Origin: Glandiceps talaboti | Lineage: Eukaryota; Hemichordata; Enteropneusta; Spengelidae | Direction: 5' to 3' | Assembly (NCBI RefSeq): GCF_964340395.1 | Contig: NC_135554.1 | Span: 8,777,475-8,841,474 of the forward strand | Length of the DNA: 64,000 bases | Shown: piece by piece, positions 29,859 through 42,128 of the stretch | How the letters are laid out: every line of letters begins with the position of its first letter | Numbering within the stretch: the stretch's first letter is position 1 | Position numbers and translations under genes: made by a program | Notes under the pieces: model-generated | The model's input: the letters and a program-made list of their open reading frames with translations, nothing else | Told to the model about the DNA's origin: nothing | The model's database searches: none

Positions 29859-31087
29859 AGAGTTTATTTTACCTTTCTAAGTTAATCGCGATCGTACAGA
29901 CGGGTCGATTAAGAGGACAGGTAACATGTAAGCTTATTGAAATTTGAAAAAAGAAACAGGCATTCTATTTGGGACTAAAATTTACCTCAACCCAAATAGC
30001 AGAGCTCATAAAATGCTAATTAAATGTTACCGCAATGGTTTCATCAATCTGGTGAAACTCTGATGTGGTGAGTACGTACGGCTCGCTTTAATATTTAACA
30101 GTTCTCGGGCTATGTTACCCGGTCAGATGCATATATGTGCTTACTCCTAGAACAACAGAATCGAAAACAAATTACAATAAATGGAGGAAATACGGAGAGC
30201 CTAAATGAAGAAATCGAACCATATGATTCACCACACCGGATTTTGATCAGATTGTGTCTCCATGGGATAATCTTTATTCTGTTTTTACACACCTATGATA
30301 TACCCATGTTCTAACACATTATTGCTATAAATGGTCCCATAATCTTTTCTGTGGCTCTGTCAGACATATTTCCTCCAAATCCGATATTCAACTAATGAGT
30401 CGCTTTCTATCAACTTAGGTTTGTAAAGCTGCCTATACTACTAGTCCAAATTTTGAGAAAAAATGCTTTCCGTGAGCTCAAAGCGTTGTAATGTTGGTGA
30501 GACGCGGAAGTAAAATATCACGCATGATCAAACTTCAATCGTAATAATGGGACTCAAGATGGTGGCTGGTCAACACTTTGATTACAGAGTTAGAAATACT
30601 CATTCAAAAACTATTTCATGAGCCAAATTACGTTTTAAATGCACATACTTAATTCTCTTTTTCTCATCATAATACCCTAAAATGATGGGTTGGTTGGTCG
30701 GTCGGTGAAAATTTAAAAAACGAAAAGAAAAAAAGAAAAGAAGTAAACGTATGCGTATGTGTACACGCTGGCGATATTTTCAATTCATAATAAAATGGTC
30801 TGAATGACATAGAAATGAGAATTTATTAAGTCAGAAGGAATCTTTAAACCGTGTGTTTCATTAAACTTCCTGAATTTCAGCAACAAACAATAATTTTGCC
30901 ATAGATAGCGCTGTAGGGCCTAGGGTTACTGTATGACTATCAGTGACGATGTGATTTTTCTAATTCTGCCGTAGAGGGCGTGGATTTTGTTGCTGACAGA
31001 ATGAAGAGATATGGGGGTCAGTCGGGTCATGAGTCATATAATTAAATAATACTATAAATATATTCATCATGGAGGCACTAACACTGG

Positions 31088-31372
31088 GCAAAAAAGTTGA
31101 TCTACTGAGCGTATATGTGTGCCGACGCACTCGTAGATTTAACATGTACAGAGATGTACTTGAATATACACAAACGCAGATCACATGTGTGCAGTAAATC
31201 TACGTAGCGTATATTACCATAGACGGAACATCCCAGTACGCTTAGTGTACGTTGTCGGTATATTAACGCCGACAGGAAGTGTGTCAGTGCGTATACTATC
31301 GCCGATAGAACGTAGATCTTCGTCAGACTAACGTACACGGAGTATACGTAGTACGTATATCCAGCATTGTAC
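31088..31372. mobile_element. Short dispersed element R4, copy 1
   Basis: Begins AACACTGGGCAAAAAAGTTG and contains many GTATACGTA/TACGTAG-type words, as does the copy at 43837-44030, which ends with the inverse TCAACTTTTTGCCCAGTGTA. Unusually CpG/TACG-rich for this window. Confidence 0.55.
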
Positions 31373-31540
31373 CCCCACGTTATAGGCCTGCTAACGTTCA
31401 AGATTTGCATAAAAGGTCAACTCCAAAGGTCAGTGTTGTGGTCAAAGGTCACAAGAATTCGAGCACGGCCGATCCCAGCACGGCACGCCCACGGGGTACC
31501 GGCCCTAGCTATAGGGTAGCTTTCTAGGGATACAGGTTGC

Positions 31541-34500
31541 GCCTGGTTATTGGCTTATAAACCCACTTATTCAATAAAGATCTTTCTGTATTTTGCTGGT
31601 AACATCACCATCTTTTCATCGTATTCACTTCTAATCTTCAAATTAACAGTAATTATGATTCTTTCAGTTCTCCATTACTTTATGATGGTGGATACTGGCA
31701 AATGCACATATACATGTATTTTGTATTCTAATACTTTGACAAAACAGATAAACCTTTGCTAGCAAGAAGGAAAAGCTAACAACAAAAACAACAACAACAA
31801 CAACACACAAACAAATAAATAAACAACAACAATGTAACATTTAATTTTTACAAATATGGGAAGAGGAAATTTAATTAACACTGCAATCACTTCTAAAATA
31901 ACAAACAGGAAACTTTATTCATAAAAGAAAGTTGAACAGTAAATTTGACATTTCTTTTACAGGAGTAACATCATATCCCATATATCACGTACTGGTACTA
32001 TGTTTTTACACTTTTTATGTTCTTTAAATGAACCAAGATGGATTCAATGTGTCTTTGACCCACTAAATTCCATAGAAGAATAACCCAAACTGCACAAGTA
32101 ATGTCAGTAGATAGAAATTGTTCTTTCCAACATATACATGTAGGTGGTACAGTGTGTAGCTAGCTGAGGACACATTGTTGACAAATATCACTGTACAAAA
32201 TACAATTACATTTTACATGTACACACTCCAGACTATATTTATGTAGATAAAAATGGGAATCTACACAACTGGTATAATGGGGCAACATGCACACAAAAGC
32301 CAAATTGTTTACAATAACTAATATTTCACAAATGTTTTAGGAAAGTAAAAAAAAAATCATGTAAAATATAATTTTTGTATCGATTTGATATTGTTATATG
32401 TATGTAAATGTACACCAGATCTACTTTGTTAGCAGTATGTACATTGTAACTGAGGACCTGTTTTTGACAAAACATATTACTCACTAAAAAGTAATCAGGC
32501 TGCAGTGCAGAGATGATTTAGCTAGTTAACTATGCATAGACTTGATAACAGAGATTCCCTCTTTACTTACATTTCTTAGTAATCAAATAAATATACCATG
32601 CTATTTTGTATCAACTAAACTATTTCATGATTCTCTCCAACATTAAATTGGTATATTCTGTTGTTGACAAAAATATACAACTATATACTACCATGACAGC
32701 ATCCTAGACAAAGCAACATTGACACAACTAAATACATTTTCTATAGCATGTGGTAAAGTAAAGATACCACAAACCTGCAATCATGATAGTCCCTAGAATG
32801 TACACCTGAAGATCATAAAAGTCTGCAAAAATAATACTGGACAGTCAGATATACGTTTCTATTATGTAATAATAATGTCAAATGATAAATTATGTCAAGG
32901 TATCAAAATAATCTCTATGTATTACATGTATATATAAAATATTCAAACCAAATCTGTGTACACAAGCAAATACAGTTGGTGAAATATGCAGAATGAGGGT
33001 TGGCAACAGACTATTGGTTGTCAAATTGATAGCAACCAAACATTCATGTCATACACTTCTTTCCAATGTAATGTTGCATTAGTAAGAGTCTGTAACTGTA
33101 AAATCCATTGTTGACTTACAGTAAAAGTTACTTTACAATTACAACATTGACAGAGTTGGTTACATGTGCACAAAGAGACATGGTAACACACAGTATTCTG
33201 AATAGCCGACAACTCTCTCTAATTTGTATGCTCAGACATTATCTTCACATTTCAGGATAAACTCACACATGTACAGAGTTTGTAAAAACATCAAACTAGA
33301 ACTATTAGAGATGTTTTAATGTATGTCTGTTTTCAGTGGTACAGAAATCAGTGATGTTAGGTGGAAGAAGAAAGCACTTTCGTGAATTGAATGCCCTTCA
33401 GAATATTTACAAAGAAAATATGGGGAAAAGTTAAGGATATTGATATTTCTGAATGGGTAGAAAGAAACTTGCATGTTAAATCTCTTTACACAGTTCGACT
33501 ACCCATGTTGGTGATTTATTGACATTGAAAAGTATGTTATTTACGGCACATGTAAAATTTAGCTGTTAGACCTTTTTTCTGTAATGTTTCTTTTCATTTG
33601 TAAACACCCTTGTGCTATAAATTGTGCAATTACTATTGTAATGCTGTGTAACAGAGACTGGCATTTCCAGGGTTAGGTAGATTTGTACCAAATATTAGTT
33701 AAGAGCCTGATTGATATAGTAATGGGTACAAAATACAAATTGCGAGGAAATTCTACATAGTACCACATGCATAGTTGCAGATAAAATCTACATAACTACA
33801 AACACGGAAGTCTTGTGTGCCAAGTGTCCATTGTGTATTCAATATGGCAACAAGTTTGAGTCATACTCGCCAAGGTAAGAATGTTGATTTTTGAATCCCA
33901 AAATCAAAAATACATATTCATGTAGTGAGGGTTCTGGGAAGAATGAGTTAACAGACGAACATGGACAATTTCATTGATCAATTCCACAACATCCTTGTAC
34001 ATGGTACTCTCTAGAATTTCTTCGCAACTTGTATTTTAGTACCCATTACATCTTAATGTCTTTCACATCATATCTTATCTGTGTACCAATACTAATAGTT
34101 GCTACATACACACTCTACTTCAGTAGAGTTTAGTAGAGTTCTTTGAGAAGGTAGATGTGGCAATTTCTTGTTGGTTCATATCATTTGGTTATACTGATGA
34201 GAGCAACCAACTCTTTCTCATTTTCTGGTGTTCAGTGCTATTTGCCATCAGTAATCCTCAACATGCTGTTCTCTAAACCTTGGTGCTCATTTAAAACAAG
34301 CCCTGTTATTCATTGCTCCTGTCCTTGTCACAAATCTGGTCATCTACAAATACCATTTCCAGTCAAAAACCTCATTCTTCTTCCCAGACTTCTCATCCCA
34401 GATGCTTGCTCAGCACTGACTGAAAAATAAAAAAGAATAACATTGTCAGTAATAATCAAAGTACACATTAGTTAGTGTATACTATAGTAACTTTGCTTAG

Positions 34501-35779
34501 TAACATTTATAAAGTTCTGCAAAGTATTCATTGTAGAATACTTTAAGTTTATCAACCTGGCTCTTTACTTTTAGATTCTTTAAATTACCCCATGCAATCT
34601 GAGCTTACAATGTACTTTATTTAGCACTGTAACTCACTTGTCAAACACCGAATGGTAAGGTACATTGTATATCATATGATATGTTAGGTTTTTCACAATA
34701 ACGTGATCCTGAATCGGAGTGGAGATCTCTTGATTAGTTGCATCAAGACAATTTTATCATCAAATGTAAACATTAATATTGAGTCAGATGATTACAACGT
34801 ATGTCTCCGTGACTGGTTCTGCAGTGTTCAAAATATTAGCTAAAACTTTCAAAATTGCCATTACTGTCCGCAATGTTTCTTTGATATTACTGGCACTGGT
34901 AAATAATGTTATTTTTCAATATTTTTCTTCATTCAGTTGGAAAGTACTTGTAAACTCTGGGTTGTCACTACCTGTCACTCGGCTGAAAAATACTCGGCTA
35001 GTAACTCGTAGTGACAATGACACCTTTGGTTACTCCTATTTTCCTTGGATGAATGAAGAATAATATAGGTGTAACATCTAATTGTACATGTTACGTATCC
35101 CCAAAACAGTAAAAATCTATTTACACCAAGTCTTCATAGCACACACAGTCCCCTCCCCCTTGTGAAATGACTTTGGATGGAGACATGGTTTAACCCTCTT
35201 CCTGCCAAGCCTCTCCATCCGTTAAGTGGTTACAAATGTAAGTCAAGGAAATAGTTGATTGGGAAACTGCCAGCTTTAGGCTTTTTCCCCACGTTAATGT
35301 CACTCTGGCAGGGTCACCCACTCAACACGAGAAAAATAGTCACTTGTGGGAGGGAAAATCCTCTGGGGAAGGGGGAATATTTTCATGTATCAAAGATATT
35401 CCTCGCCTTGACTGTTTATTGCTGCCAGTAGTTTTGACTAACTTGTCCCCTCCATATCTTTGTCAGTCAGGGTTCAACTCACGGCAGTCAGTGGCTGTCG
35501 GGCCTGACCGCCACCCACAATTGCCGACCTTGACTCGGAGGTTGTCGACAGTACAGTAACTACTTGACATGCATTTTTCTCTCTCCCCTTGTGTTGATGC
35601 ATCATTGTCACCTAAGTTTTCTGCCCACATGAGCCTACTGACTTAAAAGACAATGAAGTATAAAAATGTTTTTGAGAAAAGAACTATGTATACCACAATT
35701 CATTACAATAATAACAAATACTTGACTATTTACAAAGACGAAGTGTGAACTGACCACAGCTGACACTATACATTGCATA
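31541..35779. other. Intergenic, AT-rich, no gene seen
   Basis: Only short chance frames. Holds a CAA/AAAT-rich simple tract (about 31780-31830) and the R3 half copy at 34780-35086. Confidence 0.5.
34780..35086. repeat. Partial copy of foldback family R3 (left half plus inner hairpin)
   Basis: TACAACGTATGTCTCCGTGA, GTGTTCAAAATATT, TTGCCATTACT and TTCTTTGATATTACTGGCAC match the left arm at 19.37-19.51 kb. The inner hairpin (TTCTTCATTCAG ... GAATGAAGAATAATA) follows at 34.92-35.08 kb. Confidence 0.6.
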
Positions 35780-38231
35780 TCTGCATCAGTGTTCTCCCCA
35801 GAGGGTTTTCACGTATCGGCCCAATATCCTTTAATTTACGCCGATACATGATCAGTTGTCCCGATACGCTATCGGATTGCTTAGGGTACGGTAAATTGCA
35901 CGTTGACACTGCACTGTTCATCTGTCACTCTGTCAGCTGATGCCTTTGTTGTTTTCAATGTATACTCGCAACGTTTGTATTGATCCTTCACACATAAGCG
36001 ACAAGTAAAACTAAAGAGTTTCTAATCAGTTCAAAGGACTATTCAACCCTCTACCACTACCAGACTGATTTCATTGCAGTTTGCCATCAGTATTGTTTTC
36101 GATGGGAATAACCTGCGTAAACCCGCTAATGGTAGTGTGATTCACACTGTGGTACAGGCTTTCGGTAAATCAAAGGCAAAACCAGCCAATTCATAACATC
36201 GGTTCGGCAGTAGAAACATGTCGGAACTGACAGATTTTCTATAAAACCAAAAACTCAAACGATGTCATGCCATTTTGCTATGATTTTTACGTTATGGTAT
36301 AAAACTTCGACAAACACATGAAATCAGCATTCAGTGTCTCGTTCTATGACTAACACCAAGTACATGTATGTCTCAACAACCCAAGAGCGATTTGCGATGT
36401 ATCTTTCGATAAAGTGGCGATGTTTTCTCCAATTATCAGTTTCATATAGTTCAGTTTTACTCTATAAACACTTTCAGTTTGTAGTTTGACATTGTAGACT
36501 GATACATCATATGACTACGATGAAAGTATGGATTTTCCAATATGGTGGCCATGACGTTACAAACTATCGCGAGTTTTTGAAGTCCTCAATAGGGAAGTAT
36601 GTAAGTCTCGTGTATCACGAAATTTCAGACTAACACGATGTCTGGTAGCTGAAAAATGATATAAAATAAGATCAGGCTGCTGATGTACAGGTTCGTTGGG
36701 GCCCACACGAGTGGAAAATCGCTCTCGTGGATTTTAATTTGCACGAGCGGTAGGCATGCCCTGCATATTGTATGCCTATTGAAAAGAATAGTGACGGCAA
36801 AATTCAATTAAATCAGTCTGGTAGTGGTAGAGGGTTGAATAGTCGTTTGAACAAATTAGAAACTCTTTAGTTTTACTTGCTGTTTATGTTTGAAGGATCA
36901 ATACAAATGTTGCAAATATACATTGAAAACAACAAAGGCGTCAGCTGACAGAGTGACAGATGGACGTCAACCAATCTGATTAAAATCCGATGTATATGTC
37001 AGCTAATCATTCATTGTTATTTTACCTTCGTTATTTTGCCTGGATTGACCTTCGCAGTACATGTTTGCATTTTTATTCTGATCGCCTCCTCTACACCTGA
37101 ACTGGCGCCCATACCCACGCCGTTCTGCTAAGTGAGCCACACAGCCAATCAGGTTGCATCTTACTGAAGTACTATGGACATTGTCACTGGCACATGCATT
37201 GAATATCAAAAAACAACATGCCATTACTTGTGCACATGGGCAACTGACAACGTACAAAGTATTTGAACTGTAAACAATTCAGTGACTGTATTATCGTATA
37301 TGTACAGTAATTAAAGAATTCTTGTTTAGATGCATTTCGTCTTATCTACATGTACATGTTAGTTACATTCGAACACGTTTCCCGGGTAGTGTTCATGTTC
37401 ATCTCAGCGAACGTGTGCGCGTTCTCTGTAGTACTCTTCTCCTCGAACGTAAAGTAGTCATGAAATATTGTACGATTCATAGAAATATTTGCCACAGTTG
37501 TGCTATATGAACTCAGAAATGGGGAAATCTAAGAAATAATTTATAAAAAACGTCCTTATCGTGAAAATGTTGGTTGCTTTGCATGTGTACACTTTAAACT
37601 GTCTGTGTGTCCCCAGACGTTCTGTCTCACAAGCTTCTATAACAATTACAGAGTATGTGTTCATCCTAGTAACATATGTACGCTTTTACATGATAAAGCT
37701 ATTTCGAATGTATTCAGACGATATGTACGCATGTACCATCAAATTACATTTAAATATACTAATACAATCACTGAATTTGTTTACAGTTGAAACATTTAGA
37801 ACGTTGTCAGCTGCCTGTGCTTGTGCACACGGAGAAAGTCATTTTGTAGTGACCGTGTCCGTTTGTAGTTTCATTCGATCCTAATGTAAGGTCACTTTTG
37901 ATTGGCTACCAGCACGGGCTAGCTAGAACGGTGTGGGCATGGGTGCCAGTTCAGATGTATATGTACGTAGAGGAGGCGATCAGGATAAACACGTAAACAT
38001 GTACCACGAAGGACAATCCAGGCAAAATAACGAAGAAATAGCAATGAATGATTAGCCAACATCTACATCGGATTTTAATCAGTTTGATTGTCAACATGCA
38101 ATTTACCAAACTTCAAACAATTGAATCTGATTGCGTATTGGGACAACTGATCATGTATTGACGAAAAATTAAAGGATATCGGGCCCAATACATGTACACG
38201 AAAACCCTCTGGGGAGAACACTGGATCAGAT
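35780..38231. mobile_element. Nested inverted-repeat elements
   Basis: Outer arms: 35780-35905 (GTTCTCCCCAGAGGGTTTTC) pair with about 38095-38231 (GAAAACCCTCTGGGGAGAAC). Inner pair 1: 35913-36072 pair with 36806-36962 (CTCTACCACTACCAGACTGA against TCAGTCTGGTAGTGGTAGAG). Inner pair 2: 36975-37135 pair with 37925-38085 (GATCGCCTCCTCTAC against GTAGAGGAGGCGATC). The right outer arm runs directly into pair 2, while the left outer arm is separated from it by the pair 1 unit. This suggests that one foldback element was inserted into another. No transposase frame. Confidence 0.75.
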
Positions 38232-39900
38232 CTGGTGCTGACAATCAGCTGTTCCCCTAACAGATTTGGATGTACATGTATATTCAAAAATTGAAATGAG
38301 CATTTCAATACATATTTGTATCTCTCTCTACATGTACTTGAAAGTGTTGAATTTCAAGTAAGTTTTGTGAGTCCATAGATTTATTTTGTGTTGTTTCCAA
38401 AACAACTCTTCTTTTGAATGTTCAGTTTTAGTGTTGTTGCAAAATTCTTTTAATGTTTTGCCTATATCAAAGATTTTGTATCAAAAGGTTTTTGTGTGAT
38501 AAAAATGTGTACTTTATCTTGTCTGCATACCATTCACCAGGTTACACCCCCATTGAAAATGGTCTGCTCCAAGCCTAACTTAAAACATAATTTGCATAAA
38601 ATACAAGTACTTACTTCAAAAATCGCCGAAAATCCAAAGAGGTAACTCTTGCATTCCAAATCCCAACAATCCTCATTCCCTTATAGCTTATGCATGTTAT
38701 GTGGTCAGACAAGCATTGATACAACCATTATGCACGGTCCATATTCACTGCATGTAGAACCTCACGATGGTCGATGGCTCGGTCAAGAGTCAGATCTGAC
38801 CAGCCACACACAGCGATCATGGCATGTCGATCGCGGGTCGATATTCTGTCCCATGAGGTTTGAGTGAGGCCCAAATAGTATCCAGTTATGGTTCATAATC
38901 GTGGTCATAGAAGTGGCTGGTTGTTTCTCCGTGAAATCTGCTCAAACTTGAGGTAAAAAACAGGCTAGGCACAACTTGGAAAATGCACCAGTATTTGAAA
39001 TGACGCGGTACGATACGAATTGCATTATGGGGACTATACCATTATGTGAAGGGGGTGAATAGAATGAAAAGTGACTGTGAAGCTTAATACGTTATTATAC
39101 TGAGTCTGCACTTGACCATAACATCTTTAATTGTTCACCTTGTCATGTTTCTGTTTAGGATTTATACATTCTTTTTTTGCATGTTGTTCTAAAAATAACC
39201 ATATGGCCAAGTAACCCCCTGGCCAAGGAGTGATGTACGAAAACAACCACATGAATGCTAAGAAAACATGATTTTATTATTTACCAACACCAGGGGTGAT
39301 CAAATCCACTGGTCCTGGGTCCAGGACTAGCAATTTTTTTGGGCGGACTACACAAATTTTACCTTGTAGCACTAATTGTTTCAGCAGGACCACTGGAATT
39401 TTTAAGGCACTGGTCTGGGGACCACCAGTTCACAAAATGATTTGTTCACCCCTGAACACCTAAACAGAAGTTCCTGAAATAAAGATATCTTTTTTTCCAT
39501 TTGTTAGGTCGTTACGACTGTGTACGACTGTGTACTTGACAAACGTCAACCAATTTCTTACGACTTGGATGATAAGCACACAGCCCAATTTAAGCGTTTG
39601 CACTTATTATAGCTTAGACAGACATTACTTCATTTACTTGTGCCTGTAACTCTCGGTTTTAAAACATCCGACATGACATAGCTTTGAAGCAAATTCTAGG
39701 CTTTTTGAAATGAGTAAAAGTTATTTCAATAACTGCTAAAGCAAACTATCTATTTCTGGTCTCTTTTGCTGTATCTGGTAACGGCCAATGACAATGTTAA
39801 CTTTGTTCGTACTCGAAAACCGTACGTAAAACTGGGCTGCATCTTTTTCTAATTCTCTGTTTCTTTTTCACATTTGCGTGCAGTCTATCCCGTACCGTTT
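38232..39900. other. Intergenic, no gene seen
   Basis: A slightly GC-richer patch at 38700-38870 carries a 72-codon open frame without splice or family support. A short element with inverted ends (CAGGGGTGATCAAA ... TTGTTCACCCCTG) lies at 39291-39453. Confidence 0.4.
39291..39453. mobile_element. Very short MITE-like element
   Basis: Terminal inverted repeats of about 13 nt (CAGGGGTGATCAA / TTGTTCACCCCTG) and internal partial symmetry (CCACTGGTCCTGG ... CACTGGTCTGGGGACCACCAG). Similar internal words can form hairpins. Length about 163 nt. Confidence 0.4.
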
Positions 39901-39908
39901 CCCTCTAT

Positions 39909-40026
39909 ACATAAATACATACATACATACATACATACATACACACACACATACACGCATACATACATACATACATACATACATACATACATACATACAT
40001 ACATACATACATACATACATTACACG

Positions 40027-40084
<58 letters not shown>
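39909..40084 (+). repeat. Compound (CATA)n-(CGCG)-(CA)n microsatellite
   Basis: Long CATA run (39912-40020), short GCGCGC, then CA run to 40084. The CA run ends in AAG, directly before the LRR fragment. Confidence 0.95.
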
Positions 40085-40085
<1 letters not shown>

Positions 40086-40490
40086 GTCCGCAACCTTAGC
40101 GAAGTAAACGTGTTTGGAAACAAAATATCCGACATATCCACCGAGATATACGGCAACCGATGCCTTGTTTCGCTGAATCTATCCAACAAAAAGTTAGTCA
40201 GATTACCGACATCACTATGTTAGATCTAGGTAAGCTTGGTGATCTGAATTTAAGAGGGAACAACCTGCGAGAGTCACCTAGGATAGGGAAGTTTGCGAGA
40301 AGGGTATCCAAGTATTCCGTGGATTCCAGACGAAGCAGCGACGACATACATCGCCGAAAAAATTTCCCGCCTCCACACGACCCCTTACCACGACAGGTAA
40401 CAAATTATCCACTTAGACGGGATTTGTTTGTTACTGTGTGTAATGATAACTTCACATCAAGGGAACCTAGACCTGGTTTTATAAGAGACA
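40085..40490 (+). pseudogene. Broken LRR-encoding exon/fragment
   Basis: From 40085 one frame reads RNLSEVNVFGNKISDIS ... LVSLNLSNKKLVRLPTSLC, then a stop at about 40219. The next frame continues with LGKLGDLNLRGNNLRESP and a basic/polar stretch (RRVSKYSVDSRRSSDD) up to a possible donor at 40491 (GAGAG|GTATAC). The two LRR halves keep the 23-residue register if one base is missing near 40216. The LRRs are of the typical LxxLxLSxNxL type, unlike the LRR of gene A. No start codon or other exons could be found. Confidence 0.6.
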
Positions 40491-40680
40491 GAGGTATACA
40501 TTTCTACTCATTTAAAAAATAAATAAATAAATACATTTTCATAGTAAATCAAAACCTTTCAGCGAAAGTTCTGAGAATTGAAAACTCGCTCAAAATGTTT
40601 CATTACATGACGTTACATTTGGTAACAGATGTATTTACTGTCACGTGAGTTTTTTCTGGATACACAAGCACAAAGTCAGA

Positions 40681-40739
40681 TACACACACATACATACATA
40701 CATACATACATACATACATACATACACACATACACACAC
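40681..40739 (+). repeat. (CATA)n microsatellite beside the Penelope-like element
   Basis: CATACATA run with flanking CACA. It marks the 3' side (minus-strand sense) of the retroelement; a second CATA run marks the other side. Confidence 0.9.
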
Positions 40740-41876
40740 CCACAGTTATACAGTCCGAATAAAAAATTACAATCCGACGTTTCGAATCAAAATTCTTTAT
40801 CAATGATATCAAGGCACGATATACAGCTAGCAGGTAACAACCCGACTATACATGGAAAAGAACGACACCACGCGAGTATTTATCAACGGTAGGGTACGAC
40901 AAAAATATTTAAAAGTATGCGCACCAAAAAGAAGTTCCCTTTAGAGCACGCTTGAAAGATAGAATAAGCGTAGTTAGATATTAGGGAATGATGTAAATAA
41001 TCTAATAATTCCATGGGGATCCAGGGTTCCAAAACGAAAAATGATTTCCTCCTCCTCCTTCAACATCAATCGATCCTTGTCACCTGAAACCTTACAAATT
41101 CCTGAAGTAGACATTTGATACATTATGATCGTTGGCAATAATATGCATAGATACGGGATAGTTACGATTCATTTGTCTGGTAAGACGGAGATACATATAA
41201 ATCATACAAAAATGACATACAGAAATAAAGTGAATACAATACAGTCATTTAGCCAACTGCTGGAGGACTGTTTACATCAATAAGAAATTTTCCGAGGGGA
41301 AGTTTATCATCAGAGGCCAAAATGTGCAAAAACAACATGTGCCACATCGAGTACGACTGCATGGAAATGAACCAGCATTAACTTCCAATCTATGTATGGA
41401 CCACCGTATCTCTAAGATTGGTATCACGACGCCAAGCTGTTAAAGGTGCTTCACGAAATAATGAATTGGTTAACCTATTAGAACGTAAGATATTAAAATG
41501 CGTGTATAGTATGTTCTTAACTGTAGTGGAAAAGGGATGGTATTGTTAGAGCCAATATGGGATGATTGGGTATTACTCTTGTGATCATATGATTTCATAC
41601 AAGCTTCCCTAGACAAAAATGACCTCTTTTGTAAAGTCGCATTGTTTTGGTAACCGACACTGGATAACCACGCATTGGTGAAAGTACGTGCAAAATTCAG
41701 TAGATCTTTCCCTGAAATCCAAATCGCTACTACAAATACGACGTAAACGAAGTAATTGTGAATAGGGAATGCAGTCTTTACACTTATTAGGATGTGCTGA
41801 ACCATACTGCAAATATATTGGTGGAGGGTCTGTGGTAGGTTTAGTATAAACAGATATAGATTCACCATCATACATA
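40740..41876 (-). mobile_element. Penelope-like retroelement, decayed C-terminal RT and GIY-YIG region
   Basis: On the minus strand, 41876 downward reads SISVYTKPTTDPPPIYLQYG and CIPYSQLLRLRRICSSDLDF. This is the YTKPTD...Q.L...S.HP ... IPYSQ.LR.RRICS pattern of Penelope-like RT C-termini. After frame breaks come FNILRSNRLTNSLFREAPLT, RDTNLRDTVV, a Cys-rich linker GSFPCSRTRCGTCCFCTF (41290-41350), and near 40985-41075 KDRLMLKEEEEIIFRFGTLD followed by PHGI, matching the end of GIY-YIG-type Penelope ORFs. Stops and frameshifts show it is dead. The GAAACGTCGGA word at 40780 resembles the usual post-ORF sequence of these elements. Confidence 0.75.
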
Positions 41877-41905
41877 CATACATACATACATACATACATA
41901 CATAC
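41870..41905 (+). repeat. (CATA)n microsatellite, second flank of the Penelope-like element
   Basis: About nine CATA units. The RT reading frame begins directly inside it on the minus strand. Confidence 0.9.
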
Positions 41906-41944
41906 AAATTATTTTATAAGTTAAAATCCAAAATAAATACCCAA

Positions 41945-42128
41945 TCCGCATCCCACTTGAAGCTGTTTGGTGTTTCAAATATCTATTCGAACTTCAAAGC
42001 AACGATCATAATCAGAGAGTTGTTTCGCGAAACCAAGGAATCGTTGAGTTGTGTAAACTGTTATCAGCTGATCAAACAAATGAATTACAGAGACTTTATT
42101 TATCACTCCTTCAAAATCAGGACAGAAG
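41945..42128 (+). pseudogene. Possible armadillo-like repeat remnant
   Basis: One frame reads LEAVWCFKYLFELQSNDHNQ, then VVSRNQGIVELCKLLSADQT and NELQRLYLSLLQNQDRSK, ending in TAA. The helix-turn-helix pattern with Gly before a hydrophobic helix (QGIVELCKLL) resembles an ARM repeat. No clear splice sites. It lies beyond the Penelope-like element from the LRR fragment and on the same strand, so both could be parts of one broken gene; this is inference. Confidence 0.3.

Larger units (their letters stand above)
28480..31540. other. CpG-richer intergenic stretch, no gene built
   Basis: Higher GC and more CpG than its surroundings, several CCAAT-like words, two TATA candidates and the R4 repeat at 31088-31372. 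No open frame with splice support on either strand. Confidence 0.4.

Noticed and set aside
37003-37884. Several 60-107 codon frames
   Set aside because: They lie across the inverted arms of the nested foldback element and mirror each other; no transposase motifs.
38649-38867. 72-codon open frame
   Set aside because: Only length supports it; no neighbours or motifs.
39868-40189. Cys/Val/Tyr and His/Thr repeat frames
   Set aside because: Translations of CATA/CA microsatellites; the same holds for frames at 47.6, 49.0, 51.7, 52.2, 55.1, 56.0 and 58.3 kb.
40206-40235. Consensus donor AG|GTAAGC within the LRR fragment
   Set aside because: LRR coding continues straight through it in another frame, so it is more likely a chance site beside a frameshift.
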